A stretch of 64,000 nucleotides of DNA from assembly GCA_934215475.1 (NCBI GenBank), contig CAKPZY010000003.1, positions 62,001-126,000 of the forward strand, in the 5' to 3' direction. This DNA comes from an uncultured Ligilactobacillus sp. Its GTDB lineage: Bacteria; Bacillota; Bacilli; Lactobacillales; Lactobacillaceae. Shown in pieces: positions 10,249-21,113 of this stretch (its first letter is position 1; every line of letters begins with the position of its first letter). The notes beneath the pieces were generated by a model that saw only the letters and a list, made by a program, of their open reading frames with translations, was not told the DNA's origin and did no database searches. The position numbers and the translations under genes are program-made.

Positions 10249-12576
10249 TTAGCTGGACTGTTCTTTGATCCATTTAACTAAGTCCGCGCTCTTACTGTGC
10301 AGTAGGATCTTTTGAGTCCTAACTTGCAGTCTACGAGAGTGATAACTGGATGTCTCCTTTAAATTAATTTGTTGTTTTACAGGGACACTTGTAATCAATC
10401 CATTCTCTATTTTAACAAATCCCACCTCAAAAAACACCTGAAACATGAAAATCATTAACTCTTTAGATAAATTAAGATACTGTGCCATCTTATCTTTGTC
10501 ACGACGTAAATTTAAACCATGGTGATTAACAATAAAACGATACAGAGCAGCAAATTGCTGACGGCTCGGCATCCCATTAGCCATTAAGTCATGCTTGTGG
10601 TAAAAGATCATGTGGATCCGTTGTGCCTTAATGCCTCCAAGAGAGCTTTGCAGATCACGAAGATCTTTGGGGCAATCAATCAAAAATAGATCAGGGGTCT
10701 CTACGCTGTTGTCCTTAGCCGGCAAAAGTATTGTCTGTGAAGTAGATGGAATATATTTGCTCACCTGCTGCAATACCTTTTGTTCAAAAAAGGCAAAAGT
10801 GCCGGGCTTTTTAAACAGGTCAACCGTCAATTTTTGTATGCGTTGATCCAAGACCTGTAGTTTAGCTGCTGGTTGGACTAGCTTCAAATCTTCAATTTTA
10901 ATCTGAATCGAAACTCTGTCTTGCCAAACGTTTTTATCCGGAAAACCAACAAAAGTCACAGCAGCTGGGCTTTGCAGGATTTGTTGCAATTTTTCATGCC
11001 CGATCCCAAAGAAAACACCATCCATTGTTTGGCCATCATCAAGTTTCAAGGAGAGCCGCAAATGATTGTTAGTTTTTCCCATCGGTTTGGCACCAGCGAT
11101 TCGAAATTTTGTGAAAGTAAAAAGCGGGTGCGGGTTATCTTGACCAAAAGGAGCCAGTGTCGTGATCGCATCAACATCTTCTAAAGTCAAGGCAGTCAAA
11201 TCAAGCGCACCGGCTATATTAAGAACAGGTTTAGCAGCAGAAGCAAGGTCTTGATTTTGCGCTTCTTGATCCAAAATTTGTTGGATACTTGCTTCATTAT
11301 CAGTCGCAAAAGTCAATCCACATGCCATATGATGACCGCCAAATGAAGTTAGTTGGTCTCTGTGACCGTCAAGAGCCGAGAACAAATTAAATGCCGGAAC
11401 AGAGCGGCCAGACCCCTTTGCAAGGCCAGTCTTTTCATCCGCATTCATCACTAATGTAGGCTTACCAGTGGCATCGACCAACCGGCTGGCCACGATCCCC
11501 AGTACACCTTCATGCCACTTTTGCCCGACTATTAAATTCACCAAATGTTCATTTGGATCATCACGCAGTTTTTTCAATGCTTCAGTCGTGATCCGTGCGA
11601 CAAGTTCCTGTCGCGAAATATTCAACTTTTGAACGTGTTCTGCAATTTCTGTTGCTTGCTTTTCATCAAATGTCGTCAGCAAAGTAACTCCACTCGACCC
11701 ATTTTCCATCCGTCCTAAGGCATTGAGCCTCGGAGCGAGTACAAATCCGATCGAATCAGCTGTGATCTTACTTTGCTTGATCCCAGCTTGTTGATAAAGA
11801 GCTAACAGACCTATTCTTTCTGTGTGCTGCAAAACTTGCAAGCCATAAGTAACGATGACACGATTTTCTCCTGTTAAAGAAACAATATCTGCCACAGTGC
11901 CGATTGCTGCAAGGTCAAGCATTTCCTGCGGGACTTCATCTAATAAAGCCGTCGCTGTCTTAAAAGCGACCCCTGCTCCGGAAAGATCAGAGAACGGATA
12001 ATGCCCTTCTGGATGACGCGGGTGCACAATTGCATAAGCATCTGGTAATTTTGCAGGCATCTCATGATGGTCGGTAATTATCACATCAGTCCCATGCGCT
12101 TGCGCATAGTTAACGGCTTCTAAACCCGAAACACCATTATCAACTGTCACTATCAAACCAGTCTTTTCAGACACCAATTTTTGATAAACCTCTAGGTTAG
12201 GCCCATAGCCGTCTTTAAAACGATCTGGTATGTAATACTTAACATCTCCGCCTAACTCGAGCAAAGTTTCATACATGATCGATGTACTAGTCAAACCATC
12301 AGCATCATAATCCCCATAGACAACGATTTTTTCCCCTTGGGTGATTGCTTGCTTGATCCGTTCGCACGCTTTTTGCATGTCGTGAAGCAAAAACGGATCT
12401 TCAAGCATGCTCAAGTCTGGATGCAAAAAGCGCGCGATCTTGTCCGCAGTGTCATAACCGCGGGATAATAAAATAGACACAACTAATTTGGGCGTCTGTG
12501 TCTGTGCTGCCAGTTCTTCTATTTCCCTTTGCTTATCATTTTTAACGATATTCCATCGATTACTAGAATCAAACAC
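10249..12576 (-). CDS. recJ: Single-stranded-DNA-specific exonuclease RecJ
   Basis: A 5'-to-3' single-strand DNA exonuclease acting in RecF-pathway recombination and mismatch repair. The DHH phosphoesterase motifs are present: [14 protein letters not shown] (about residue 85), ITDHHE (about residue 165), and the DHHA1 element GSGRS...GGHHMACG (about residue 400-425). The C-terminal third contains the OB fold and an extra region seen in Gram-positive RecJ. The start is a GTG at 12576 behind TAGGAGTGG. It follows the lapA-domain gene by 16 bases and precedes apt. Confidence 0.95.
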   Translation of the reverse strand: MFDSSNRWNIVKNDKQREIEELAAQTQTPKLVVSILLSRGYDTADKIARFLHPDLSMLEDPFLLHDMQKACERIKQAITQGEKIVVYGDYDADGLTSTSIMYETLLELGGDVKYYIPDRFKDGYGPNLEVYQKLVSEKTGLIVTVDNGVSGLEAVNYAQAHGTDVIITDHHEMPAKLPDAYAIVHPRHPEGHYPFSDLSGAGVAFKTATALLDEVPQEMLDLAAIGTVADIVSLTGENRVIVTYGLQVLQHTERIGLLALYQQAGIKQSKITADSIGFVLAPRLNALGRMENGSSGVTLLTTFDEKQATEIAEHVQKLNISRQELVARITTEALKKLRDDPNEHLVNLIVGQKWHEGVLGIVASRLVDATGKPTLVMNADEKTGLAKGSGRSVPAFNLFSALDGHRDQLTSFGGHHMACGLTFATDNEASIQQILDQEAQNQDLASAAKPVLNIAGALDLTALTLEDVDAITTLAPFGQDNPHPLFTFTKFRIAGAKPMGKTNNHLRLSLKLDDGQTMDGVFFGIGHEKLQQILQSPAAVTFVGFPDKNVWQDRVSIQIKIEDLKLVQPAAKLQVLDQRIQKLTVDLFKKPGTFAFFEQKVLQQVSKYIPSTSQTILLPAKDNSVETPDLFLIDCPKDLRDLQSSLGGIKAQRIHMIFYHKHDLMANGMPSRQQFAALYRFIVNHHGLNLRRDKDKMAQYLNLSKELMIFMFQVFFEVGFVKIENGLITSVPVKQQINLKETSSYHSRRLQVRTQKILLHSKSADLVKWIKEQSS

Positions 12577-12592
12577 GAGACCACTCCTAATT

Positions 12593-12904
12593 TTATTCTG
12601 ACTTACCCTTTTCTTGTTCCTCTTTTTGTGTCCCTTCTTCAGGATGACGCCTCATTGCTTGGTTCGCAGCTAATTGTGATCTCAATCCTTTAATTTCTTT
12701 TTTCTGTCGTAAACTTGTTGACGTAGAGATCAAAACAGTGATCAATGCTCCCAATAATAAAGCAATCACCAAAACGACAACCAAGGGCATAGTTACTTTA
12801 GTAAAGCCAAAATTCACATTTACCGCTTGAGCATTCATCCAAGAAAAAATTACAACGATCAACAATAATATTATCGAACCGACCATCGTCCATTGCTTTT
12901 TCAT
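12593..12904 (-). CDS. LapA-domain (DUF1049) small membrane protein
   Basis: A 103-aa protein with two membrane segments (about residues 7-25 and 38-60) and a charged, coiled-coil-like cytoplasmic tail rich in K, E and Q. The layout and the segment VNFGFTKVTMPLVVVLVIAL match the LapA/YrvD family, which often precedes recJ in Firmicutes. The family has no established biochemical role in these bacteria. The ATG at 12904 gives MKKQWTMVG and lies about 10 bases after AAAGGCGG; a TTG 24 bases upstream is unlikely. It is probably cotranscribed with recJ and apt. Confidence 0.85.
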   Translation of the reverse strand: MKKQWTMVGSIILLLIVVIFSWMNAQAVNVNFGFTKVTMPLVVVLVIALLLGALITVLISTSTSLRQKKEIKGLRSQLAANQAMRRHPEEGTQKEEQEKGKSE

Positions 12905-13077
12905 ACTTATCAAACCGCCTTTCTGCAAGTAACATCGACAAAGTTAGACAAGCAAGAACTTATGCTATATAAATCAAAATAAGGTCTTCCCCTAACACTT
13001 GACATTTTTATAGATTACACAATTAAAAACAGCTGCAATATTACGTCATTTCTCACTCACATATCGTCGCTTGCTGA

Positions 13078-13887
13078 CTATTTTTTGCTGAACAGTGTAC
13101 TGGCAAGAAAGTCTCCCATGCGAGGAAAAATTTGATAGGCATGAAAGGCAGCCTCGAAGATCACAGGCCGATTGAGCTCACGCCTACGGGTCCCTATGGT
13201 ACTGACAATTTTAGCTGCCAATAATTCAGGATCTAATACAAAAGCTGATACATTATCTAAATAGTGACCCGTTTTATCGGCAAAGTCGAAAAATTGTGTC
13301 CTGATCGGTCCAGGATTCACTGTTAAAAGTGAAATCCCCAAAGGTTTAAGTTCGAGACGCAAAGCATTTGAATAGGCCAATACAGCCGCCTTTGTTGCAG
13401 AATAGATCGCAGATTTAGGGGTTTGGATCTTCGCGGCGATTGAAGCAACGTTGATGATCGCTCCTCTTTTACGGCGAGCCATCTGTAAAGCAACATACTT
13501 TGTCATGTACATCAACCCAAGTACGTTTACTCGAAACATCTTCTCAGCGACATTCATCGGAAAATCAATTACATTTTCCATCAGTCCAAACCCAGCATCG
13601 TTTACTAACACATCGATCGGACCAATAGAACTTTCGACTTCTGAGACCACTTTTTCAACTTGTATCGGATCAGACACATCTAATTGATACGCCAATGCTA
13701 AACGTCCAGAGATTTTTTTACATGTATCAGCCACTGCGTTTAACCGATCTTTTCGGCGAGCACATACGATCACGATCGCCTTTTTTAACGCCGCTTGGTA
13801 CGCGATTTGTTCCCCCAAGCCGGAGGAAGCTCCAGTTACTATAACGATTCTGTTACGTAAACTCCTTAGTTCTTGATACCCGTCCAT
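13078..13887 (-). CDS. Short-chain dehydrogenase/reductase (YqjQ-like)
   Basis: A classical SDR of 269 aa. It has the NAD(P)-binding motif TGASSGLG at residues 18-25, NDAG at 96-99 (usually NNAG), and the catalytic YxxxK as YSATK at 162-166 with the serine upstream (NVASIAA). The alternating CARRKDRL after the second strand favours NADPH. Substrate unknown. It starts with ATG at 13887 behind AGGGGTGAAG and overlaps the end of rnz by 22 bases, so it is coupled to RNase Z, a pairing also seen in Bacillus (rnz-yqjQ). Confidence 0.88.
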   Translation of the reverse strand: MDGYQELRSLRNRIVIVTGASSGLGEQIAYQAALKKAIVIVCARRKDRLNAVADTCKKISGRLALAYQLDVSDPIQVEKVVSEVESSIGPIDVLVNDAGFGLMENVIDFPMNVAEKMFRVNVLGLMYMTKYVALQMARRKRGAIINVASIAAKIQTPKSAIYSATKAAVLAYSNALRLELKPLGISLLTVNPGPIRTQFFDFADKTGHYLDNVSAFVLDPELLAAKIVSTIGTRRRELNRPVIFEAAFHAYQIFPRMGDFLASTLFSKK

Positions 13888-14837
13888 TGTACTTCACCCC
13901 TGTTTCCTTGAAAAGGAACTTGAATCACATCGAAATCCTTGACGACATACGTATTTTTAAAAATTTTTTGCGCGTCATTCTGTAAATCTTTTACCATCGG
14001 GCCAACATACCGGGCCGAAATATGTGTCAATAAGAGTTCACGAACATGGGATCGTTTCGCAACTTGAGCCGCTTGAATGCAGGTTGAATGGTAATAAGAT
14101 TTGGCGAGTTTTGCATCACCCTTACCGTAAGTACTTTCATGAACCAAGATATCAGCATTCTTAGCCAACCTGGCAATATTCGGCGTCACACGTGTATCAC
14201 CCAGAATTACAACGATCCTGCCTTTCTTAGCAGGACCAATAAAATCACTGCCCCTTATTTCACTGCCATCAGCAAGTGTAACTGTTTCACCGGCTTTTAA
14301 TTTACCATATATTGGTCCAGGCATAACGTGTTTGGCACGCAATTTAGCTACCTGTAATTCACCAGTATAATCCTTTTCTTCAACTCGATAGCCTACACTT
14401 TCGATCCTATGTTCCAAGTATCTAAAAGAGACCTTGAACCGTTCATTTTCGAAAATTACTCCTTCATCGTGCAACACGACAAATTTTAATTGATAACCAA
14501 GTTTTGTATGTGAAACTCTTAAACTTGTGCGCACAAAGTCTTCGATCCCGGCGGGCCCATAGATAGTGACTGGTGTCGATCCATCGCCATTTTGAAAAGA
14601 ACGGCTGCTCAAAAAGCCTGGTAATCCAAAGATGTGGTCACCATGTAAGTGAGTGATAAATATTTTTGTGATCTTCCGAGGCTTGATCGTTGTGTGTAAA
14701 ATTTGGTGCTGTGTAGCCTCACCACAATCAAATAACCAGATTTCATTAATTTCCGGCAGTAATTTTAGCGCTGTTGAACTCACATTACGAAACTTTCCTG
14801 GCGAGCCTGCACCCGTCCCTAAAAATTCAATTTCCAT
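13866..14837 (-). CDS. rnz: Ribonuclease Z
   Basis: Zinc endonuclease that removes 3' trailers from tRNA precursors lacking an encoded CCA. The metallo-beta-lactamase motif HLHGDH is at residues 63-68. Further metal ligands appear in ILGDTR and in the late HESTYG and LLTHIS segments. At 323 aa it has the usual length of the short RNase Z form. The ATG at 14837 has only a weak GGGA Shine-Dalgarno. Its activity fits this organism, since the tRNA-Gly at 61.8 kb has no encoded CCA. Confidence 0.95.
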   Translation of the reverse strand: MEIEFLGTGAGSPGKFRNVSSTALKLLPEINEIWLFDCGEATQHQILHTTIKPRKITKIFITHLHGDHIFGLPGFLSSRSFQNGDGSTPVTIYGPAGIEDFVRTSLRVSHTKLGYQLKFVVLHDEGVIFENERFKVSFRYLEHRIESVGYRVEEKDYTGELQVAKLRAKHVMPGPIYGKLKAGETVTLADGSEIRGSDFIGPAKKGRIVVILGDTRVTPNIARLAKNADILVHESTYGKGDAKLAKSYYHSTCIQAAQVAKRSHVRELLLTHISARYVGPMVKDLQNDAQKIFKNTYVVKDFDVIQVPFQGNRGEVQWTGIKN

Positions 14838-14940
14838 ATTTAAAATATCCCATCTGACAATAATTTTGCAGGATACGTTCAGCCTTATCTTTAATAGCTG
14901 ACGGTAACCCTTAACGTCAAATTAAATTGACTAACCGCAT

Positions 14941-14970
14941 ATTATTTTATCATATCTCAGTGCATGTCAA
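14941..14970 (-). promoter_or_regulatory. Putative promoter of rnz
   Basis: On the minus strand, a perfect -35 TTGACA (14965-14970) is followed after 18 bases by AATAAT (14941-14946). It is about 100 bases upstream of the rnz start. The -10 is imperfect and alternatives a few bases away are possible. Confidence 0.5.
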
Positions 14971-15193
14971 CATGATTTTCCCATCTTGTGCTCACATAGT
15001 TCTTTTTTCTTTGGATCAGTGCTGACTATTTACCTAAATCTCTCTGAAATAGTCGGACGTGATACTGTGTAACTTAAAATACGCAAAAAAGTTAAAAATT
15101 ATGCAAAAATATTATCAGTTATGATTCTTGACGACAATAAGCGGGAAATAACTCCAAACACAAAAGATGAGACTAAATATGCAACGCACTATT

Positions 15194-15202
15194 TGTTATA
15201 AT
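15194..15202 (+). promoter_or_regulatory. Extended -10 promoter for the 91-aa gene
   Basis: TGTTATAAT (TGn plus perfect TATAAT) lies about 30 bases upstream of the start at 15233. There is no good -35. The rest of the interval 14838-15232 contains only the rnz promoter and AT-rich sequence; I see no further gene in it. Confidence 0.6.
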
Positions 15203-15232
15203 TGATATTATTCAAAGGAAGGAAGAATAAGG

Positions 15233-15508
15233 TTGCACGTCAAAGATTTAATCAACTCGGTAGAAGGGCTTGAGCCAGAACTGACATTATATTTTGAAGC
15301 TCAAGAAGAACCAGCACCCTTCTCAGTTTTGCATCAAGAAAATGATACTATTGTGATCAAGTCAGACCAAAAACCGCTTAAGCTGGCACAAGTTGAAGCT
15401 AGTTTAAATCGCTGCCCAAATGATGCCTTTATTTTGTTCAAGTACAAAGGAAACACCTATCCGCTTTTCGGATTTCGCCGAGTTGAAAATAAATTGTATT
15501 TCAAATAG
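15233..15508 (+). CDS. Uncharacterised 91-aa protein
   Basis: I do not recognise this protein. It is small and soluble, with no signal peptide or membrane segment, and acidic in its first half. The pattern suggests a compact alpha/beta fold: an N-terminal helix (VKDLINSVEGLEPE), then alternating hydrophobic strands ending in FILFKYKGNTYPLFGFRRVE. It is probably translated from a TTG at 15233 preceded by AAAGGAAGGA. It stands alone, with its own extended -10 promoter and a strong terminator, and is oriented against its neighbours. Good Shine-Dalgarno, promoter and terminator make it a credible real gene. Confidence 0.7.
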   Translation: MHVKDLINSVEGLEPELTLYFEAQEEPAPFSVLHQENDTIVIKSDQKPLKLAQVEASLNRCPNDAFILFKYKGNTYPLFGFRRVENKLYFK

Positions 15509-15547
15509 GTAAAAATCATTTGAGAACAGCTTAATTTCATCATTATC

Positions 15548-15600
15548 AAAATAGCAAGCGTGTCAAACCATGTTTTGGTTGACTAGCTTGCTATTTGATT
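15548..15600. terminator. Bidirectional terminator
   Basis: A perfect 11-bp stem (AATAGCAAGC side at 15548-15559, GCTTGCTATTT at 15586-15596) encloses a second helix, TCAAACCA/TGGTTGA. It separates the plus-strand 91-aa gene from the convergent acyltransferase gene. Confidence 0.8.
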
Positions 15601-15646
15601 CAAATCTTTATCAACAACTGTTTCAGCCTCGAAAAAATCTACTTTA

Positions 15647-17539
15647 CTACTTTAGTATCCCTCGAGCCACAAAATTACCAAAATAAGGCAATCCATTTGG
15701 ATTAGGATGAACATGATCAGAATAAAACCAATCAGGATGATCCTTGCTATATGAATACCAATCAATGACAGTCAAATTATGATATTTTTGTGAAGCACTG
15801 CTTAACGCCTGGTTAACTTGATCTTGCCAACGTTTCGTTGGAACATTTACGTTGATCCAATATACTTTGCGTTTTGACCCGAGTATCTGCATTAGCCGAG
15901 CCATTTCTGAATCGTTAAATGGACCATTAGTCCCCAGACTGATGAGAACAGTATCGGACAGCTTACCTCTCTGGGCTAAAGAACTAAGTATCGGTAATGC
16001 CTCATTGACTTGGCGACCGACCTTGGCATCTACATACATTTGCGGGAAGATACCTTGGATCGTCTTCGAAGCATCTGCCAGAACAGAATCACCAACGGCA
16101 GTGACAGGCAACTGCTCTGCACGGTTTTTTTCTGCAGTTGTCAACTCAACGGTGGTCTTTTTGGCAGGTTTTGCTTGAGAGTTAGTGCTGCTTTTTGCCT
16201 CATTTTTTTCTGGTTGTTTGTCAGATTTTTCCCTTTGGTCAGCCTGCTTATTCTGCTTTTGCGCGGAATGATCGTTCTTTTGGATCACCTTTTGTAAAGC
16301 CAGAGAGTCCTGATCAGCCACACTTGCACGTGGCTGATCAACTGCGCCCCAACCGGCGACCAATACAACCAGAGCAGCTGCAGCAGCCCAGATACGTTCC
16401 CAGCCATAAGGAGAATTCTTAGAACAAATCTTTCGTATTTCCATAAAGGTCCGCGAGTAATCAAAATGCTGCAAAGGCCGTTCCAAGAAGCGGTAAGAAA
16501 TGTCACTGACAAAAAGGATCAGGCAGATCTCGATGATAGCGTGGATCCACGGATGAGCAGCGATGTCTGGGACCTTTTGTTCGTAAAAAATCATTATCGG
16601 ATACTGATATAGGTAAATACCATAGCTTCTTTTGCCGACCCAATGAAAGACTGGGTTCGATAAGAGTCGATCCATATCCGCTCCAGGATGAGCTATAGTC
16701 GCGATCAATATTACTGAAAGCAGCGAGAAAAAGAACATCCCACCCATATACACCAAATCACTTTCGCCATTCATTTTAAAGAACATTAAAATAATCAAGA
16801 ATAGTGACGCGATACCGGTGCCGTCTAAGAAAAGCCTTGGTCCCCTTTGTAAAGCGGTTTTCAACTTCGTTGCTGGCCACAAAAAAGCCAGTGCTGTCCC
16901 TAACAAGATCGAAAATGCCCGCGTATCCGTCCCAAAGTAGACCCTGGATGGATCATGGCCGGGCTGAAAGAAAATAATCATTAACAATGCTGATACAAAA
17001 GCCGCGATGACTAAGATATCAAAGTTCGTTTGACGCGAATGTAAGAAATTCAACAGCAACAAAATGATGATCGGCCAGAATAAATAAAACTGACCTTCGA
17101 TCGATAGCGACCATAAGTGTGTAAATGGTGATTGGCCGCCAAACTTGTCAAAATACGATTCATGATTAGCTACTTGAAACCAGTTATACACATAAAATAT
17201 ATTGCTGACAATGACACCACGTAGTTTTTCCAAGGAATCTCGTGCAAATATAGTAATAAATGCCGCCGTGGTCATGACCATTGTCAGCAATGCTGGGTAA
17301 AGCCGCTTCATTCGTCGGGAATAAAACCCTTTGATATCGATTGTTCCTTCTTGTTCATATTCCAAAATGAGTAAGTCTGTAATCAAATAACCTGACACCA
17401 CAAAGAAGACTGAAACACCCAAAAAACCGCCAGTCATACCATACGGAAATAAATGGTACAATATAACGCCTATCACGGCTAAAGTTCTTACTCCATCAAA
17501 ACCAGAAATGTATCTGCTTTTTTTTAGTCTTTTTCCCAT
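15647..17539 (-). CDS. OatA-like membrane acyltransferase (acyltransferase 3 + SGNH domain)
   Basis: A two-domain envelope enzyme of 630 aa. Residues 1-380 form an acyltransferase-3 domain with about ten membrane helices (start pattern GFDGVRTLAVIGVILYH). A Lys/Gln/Asn-rich linker (about 415-465) leads to a C-terminal extracytoplasmic SGNH hydrolase fold with GDSVL (serine nucleophile) and SDHVHPNPNG (Asp-His pair). This is the OatA layout, which O-acetylates peptidoglycan MurNAc and confers lysozyme resistance. Some paralogues modify other glycans, so OatA is likely but not proven. The ATG at 17539 follows GGACGGG. Confidence 0.85.
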   Translation of the reverse strand: MGKRLKKSRYISGFDGVRTLAVIGVILYHLFPYGMTGGFLGVSVFFVVSGYLITDLLILEYEQEGTIDIKGFYSRRMKRLYPALLTMVMTTAAFITIFARDSLEKLRGVIVSNIFYVYNWFQVANHESYFDKFGGQSPFTHLWSLSIEGQFYLFWPIIILLLLNFLHSRQTNFDILVIAAFVSALLMIIFFQPGHDPSRVYFGTDTRAFSILLGTALAFLWPATKLKTALQRGPRLFLDGTGIASLFLIILMFFKMNGESDLVYMGGMFFFSLLSVILIATIAHPGADMDRLLSNPVFHWVGKRSYGIYLYQYPIMIFYEQKVPDIAAHPWIHAIIEICLILFVSDISYRFLERPLQHFDYSRTFMEIRKICSKNSPYGWERIWAAAAALVVLVAGWGAVDQPRASVADQDSLALQKVIQKNDHSAQKQNKQADQREKSDKQPEKNEAKSSTNSQAKPAKKTTVELTTAEKNRAEQLPVTAVGDSVLADASKTIQGIFPQMYVDAKVGRQVNEALPILSSLAQRGKLSDTVLISLGTNGPFNDSEMARLMQILGSKRKVYWINVNVPTKRWQDQVNQALSSASQKYHNLTVIDWYSYSKDHPDWFYSDHVHPNPNGLPYFGNFVARGILK

Positions 17540-17653
17540 CAAAATCCCGTCCGTTTAAAATTACCCAATACACTAATATTACTCTAAAATCAATGGAAAA
17601 TAGCTGGAACTTAATTTCCCATTTTTCATTCAAGGACAATGATCATCAATAAG

Positions 17654-18958
17654 CTACTCTACAAATTCAAACGTGAATTTGCCGATCCGCACAAGATCTC
17701 CATTCTTGGCTCCTCGCGCACGTAACTCATCATCAACACCCATTGACCTCATCTGGCGTGCAAAACGCATAATACTTTCATCATGTTCGAGGTTAGTCAT
17801 CTCAAATAGATGTTCAAGTTTGTCCCCGCCTAAAACCCAAGTGGCATCCGGATCTCGTTGCAAAGTAAACGGATGCTTTTCACTAGGGGAATATTTATAG
17901 ACAACTTCTGCGTCCTTATCATTTTCATTTGCTGCAGCAAACCGCGGAGTCTTATCCAAAAGATCAGCAGTTGCAGCAACTAAATCCTTCAAGTGGGCAT
18001 GAGTCACAGCTGACACTTCAATTACCTGTGGTATTTTGGTTAAGCTAGTATCAGCTTGTAAATGCTGTTTAAATGACTTCAAATTCTCGTGTGAATCACG
18101 TAGATCCATCTTGTTGGCAGCAATGATCTGCGGTCGTTTTAAAAGTGCAGGATCATACTTTTCCAGCTCATGATTTATTTTTTCAAAATCATCGAATGGA
18201 TCACGTCCTTCTATTCCAGACATATCAATAACGTGAACAATGACTCTGGTCCGTTCAACGTGCCTTAGAAACTGAATTCCCAAGCCAATGCCCTTAGATG
18301 CACCTTCAATCAAACCTGGAAGATCTGCCATGACAAAATCTCGCCCATCGGCAAGTTGAACCATGCCTAAATTCGGCACCAGCGTAGTAAAATGATATTC
18401 TGCAATTTTCGGTTTCGCACTCGTCAAGACCGAAAGCAGTGTCGATTTGCCGACTGAAGGGAAACCTACTAAACCGACATCAGCCAGAACTTTCAATTCC
18501 AGCTGAAGATTTCTTTCTACGCCAGGTTCGCCATTTTCAGCGATTTCTGGAGCCGGGTTTTTAGCAGAAGCAAACTTGATGTTGCCCCGCCCGCCACGAC
18601 CTCCTGCAGCCACGACCAATTCCTGTTCATTTTTAACGAGGTCTCCTAATAATTCACCAGTATCTGCATCATACACAGTTGTCCCTTCTGGTACTGCGAT
18701 GTACAGGTTATCAGCCTTACGCCCATACATTCCCTTGATCATTCCATTTTGACCTGGTTTTGATTTGAAAATGCGATGGTAGCGAAAATCCATCAATGTC
18801 CGTAATCCCTCATCGACGCGTAAAATAATGCTCCCGCCATGACCGCCGTCGCCACCAGCGGGGCCTCCATTGGGTACAAATTTTTCACGCCGAAAAGCAA
18901 CCATGCCATCGCCGCCCTTGCCAGCCCTAACCGTAATTTTTACTTGATCTACAAACAT
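17654..18958 (-). CDS. obgE: GTPase ObgE/CgtA
   Basis: An essential GTPase of 50S assembly and growth control. The glycine-rich Obg fold (residues 1-157, many GGxGG turns such as GGRGGRGN) is followed by the G domain with G1 [10 protein letters not shown]3 DLPGLIEGA and G4 NKMD. A C-terminal OCT domain ends FEFVE. At 434 aa it is standard length. I choose ATG 18958 ([13 protein letters not shown]), 8 bases from AAAGGTGA, over an ATG four codons upstream. Confidence 0.97.
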   Translation of the reverse strand: MFVDQVKITVRAGKGGDGMVAFRREKFVPNGGPAGGDGGHGGSIILRVDEGLRTLMDFRYHRIFKSKPGQNGMIKGMYGRKADNLYIAVPEGTTVYDADTGELLGDLVKNEQELVVAAGGRGGRGNIKFASAKNPAPEIAENGEPGVERNLQLELKVLADVGLVGFPSVGKSTLLSVLTSAKPKIAEYHFTTLVPNLGMVQLADGRDFVMADLPGLIEGASKGIGLGIQFLRHVERTRVIVHVIDMSGIEGRDPFDDFEKINHELEKYDPALLKRPQIIAANKMDLRDSHENLKSFKQHLQADTSLTKIPQVIEVSAVTHAHLKDLVAATADLLDKTPRFAAANENDKDAEVVYKYSPSEKHPFTLQRDPDATWVLGGDKLEHLFEMTNLEHDESIMRFARQMRSMGVDDELRARGAKNGDLVRIGKFTFEFVE

Positions 18959-19045
18959 TTCTTTAATCACCTTTCTCAGTTAAACTGAGTTTTTCATGAA
19001 TTCCAGTAAGCAGCAGTCTTTCCGCATGGCACTAATTCTCCGTCC

Positions 19046-19074
19046 ACTATAGCAGTTTTTCTAGTTAAAATCAA
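19046..19074 (-). promoter_or_regulatory. Putative promoter of obgE
   Basis: On the minus strand, TTGATT (19069-19074), 17 bases, TATAGT (19046-19051), with a TGC extension before the -10. It lies between uvrC and obgE, so obgE need not depend on uvrC transcription. Confidence 0.65.
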
Positions 19075-19093
19075 AAGCATTTTGATCGAAGTC

Positions 19094-20863
19094 CTACTTT
19101 AAACTTAATTTGATCGTCTGGGCGACTCTCTCAGATATCCCAAGCTTGCGTAAATCATCAATTGGTGCGTCGCTAATTTTTCTTATTGATTTAAAGTTCT
19201 TGAGGAGCTTGATCCTCGTCTTTGGGCCCACCCCTTGAATTTGTTCAAGGCGTGAAGACAAAGAATTCTTCGAATGCACTTGGCGGTGAAAAGTGATTGC
19301 AAAACGATGCACTTCATCTTGGATCCGTTGAAGCAGATAAAAGCCCTCACTTTTTGGATCGAGACCGATTCTTTCGTCATTTTCAGTCATTAGGTCAGCT
19401 GTTTTATGGTGGTTATTTTTGACCATTCCAGCGACTGGCAGATCAAGTCCTAACTGGTTTCGCAGAGTTTCTCTGGCAGCATTGACCTGCACTACCCCAC
19501 CATCCATTAAAATCAAGTCTGGCATTTGGGCATGTTCCTTTAATAGTCTACTATACCTGCGATAAATAACTTCTTGCGTACTTGCATATTCATCAGCATT
19601 TTCCACTGTTTTTAATTTATATTTGCGGTATTCATTTTTATCCGGACGTCCGTCTAAAAAGCTGACCATAGCGGAAACCGGATCTTGCCCTTGAATGTTA
19701 GAGTGATCAAAAGCCTCGATGCGATGGCCATTGGGCAAGCCCAGCGCGTCGGTGATCTCGTTCATAGCCCCAACCGTCTTGCGATCATCTAATTCTAACA
19801 AACGAAACTTTTCTTCCAGAAGTAACCGAGCATTTTTTTGAGCCATCTCCAGTAAAGCCCGCTTCTGTCCCCGTTGCGGTGTGCGAACAGGAACGCCCAG
19901 GATCTGTGCCAAAGGTCCATGCTCCATTTCTTTAGAAACTAAGATTTCTTTAGGCATAATTCGATTTTTTTGGTTATAAAATTGCAAAATAAACGAAGCC
20001 AATTCATTTTCTGGTGAATCAATACACGGAAAGAGTCTTTTTTCCCGCTTCATCAAACGTGCTTGCCGGATAAAAAATATTTGGATCGATAACCAGCCCT
20101 TGTCCATGTAGAAGGCGAAAAGATCACGAGGTGTATTATCATTAGAAATGATTTTTTGCCTTTCGACGGTAACTTCAACATAATGGATCTGGTCTCTCAA
20201 TTCAGCTGCACGTTCATATTCCATATTCGCAGCAGCTTTCTCCATCTGTTGTTTCAATTTACGCTTAATACCAGCTACATTGCCATGCAAAAAAGACTTG
20301 ATCTTTTTGATCTGTCTATCATATTCGCTTTTAGGAACATCCCTAAAACAAGCGCCTAAACACTGACCCATATGATAATACAAGCAAGGACGCTTCTGAT
20401 AACCGTTACAGCGTCTAAGCGGGTAAACCTTTTGCAATAGCTGCATAGTTTCCGTAGCGGCGTACACGTTAGGATACGGGCCAAAATACGAACCGCCATC
20501 GTGTTTGACCTGACTGGCGATTTCTAAGGTCGGATCCTTTTCATTCGTGATTTTGATATAAGGGTAACCAGTCCCTCGTTTAAGCTTAATATTATAGTAT
20601 GGTTTGTGCTTTTGTATCAGAGTGATTTCCAATAAAAAAGCTTCCTTGTCAGTTGATGTCACGATCGTTTCAAAATCGCGGATCTCAGATACTAACTTGG
20701 CAGTTTTTCCTTCATGAGCACTTTTAAAATATGAACGAACTCTATTTTTTAAATTTTTTGCTTTACCAACATAAATGATCTTGCTATTGATATCTTTCAT
20801 AAGATAACAACCTGGCAGATCAGGCAACAATTTCAATTTATTCTCAATGTGTTGTGTTGCCAT
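19094..20863 (-). CDS. uvrC: Excinuclease ABC subunit C
   Basis: The dual-incision nuclease of nucleotide excision repair, working with UvrAB. The GIY-YIG domain is at the N-terminus (GCYLMKDINSKIIYVGKAKN, residues 19-38). The UVR motif that binds UvrB is near residue 205 (KAAANMEYERAAELRDQI). The RNase H-like C-terminal nuclease follows (EAFDHSNIQGQDPVSAMVSF), with a helix-hairpin-helix pair at the end (IQGVGPKTRIKLLKNF). At 589 aa it is complete. The ATG at 20863 follows GAAGGGATCAATTAA. Confidence 0.97.
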   Translation of the reverse strand: MATQHIENKLKLLPDLPGCYLMKDINSKIIYVGKAKNLKNRVRSYFKSAHEGKTAKLVSEIRDFETIVTSTDKEAFLLEITLIQKHKPYYNIKLKRGTGYPYIKITNEKDPTLEIASQVKHDGGSYFGPYPNVYAATETMQLLQKVYPLRRCNGYQKRPCLYYHMGQCLGACFRDVPKSEYDRQIKKIKSFLHGNVAGIKRKLKQQMEKAAANMEYERAAELRDQIHYVEVTVERQKIISNDNTPRDLFAFYMDKGWLSIQIFFIRQARLMKREKRLFPCIDSPENELASFILQFYNQKNRIMPKEILVSKEMEHGPLAQILGVPVRTPQRGQKRALLEMAQKNARLLLEEKFRLLELDDRKTVGAMNEITDALGLPNGHRIEAFDHSNIQGQDPVSAMVSFLDGRPDKNEYRKYKLKTVENADEYASTQEVIYRRYSRLLKEHAQMPDLILMDGGVVQVNAARETLRNQLGLDLPVAGMVKNNHHKTADLMTENDERIGLDPKSEGFYLLQRIQDEVHRFAITFHRQVHSKNSLSSRLEQIQGVGPKTRIKLLKNFKSIRKISDAPIDDLRKLGISERVAQTIKLSLK

Positions 20864-20895
20864 TTAATTGATCCCTTCTTTTTACCAATAGGTTG

Positions 20896-20925
20896 ATTAT
20901 AACGCGTTCCAAAGCAATTTAACAA
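20896..20925 (-). promoter_or_regulatory. Putative promoter of uvrC
   Basis: On the minus strand, TTGTTA (20920-20925), 18 bases, perfect TATAAT (20896-20901), about 35 bases upstream of the uvrC start. No LexA/DinR box (CGAACN4GTTYG) is evident here, although the spacer contains GGAACGCGTTA. Confidence 0.6.
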
Positions 20926-21060
20926 CAATTAGAACCATAACCTAACGAAAATTGTGCTCCGGTCAAAATCAGTGACATTACCAGATAAATGCAAGTTTGG
21001 TTGTCACAATTTTAACCAGCAATACAAAAATTTCAAGCAACTTTTAACCGGAAAATTCCG

Positions 21061-21098
21061 AAAAAAAGTCTTTTTCGTTGTTTGCTAACGAAAAAGAC
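21061..21098 (-). terminator. Terminator of the GlnQ-type ATPase gene
   Basis: A perfect 12-bp stem GTCTTTTTCGTT/AACGAAAAAGAC (21068-21079 with 21087-21098), followed on the minus strand by seven T. It lies just after the stop codon at 21114. Confidence 0.9.
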
Positions 21099-21113
21099 AT
21101 ACTCTAATTCGAT

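Noticed and set aside
15852-16422. Several plus-strand frames opposite the acyltransferase
   Set aside because: They mirror the coding sequence of the SGNH half and linker, without ribosome-binding sites or domain features.
20896-20925. LexA (DinR) box at the uvrC promoter
   Set aside because: GGAACGCGTTA only loosely resembles CGAACN4GTTYG; the half-site spacing is wrong.
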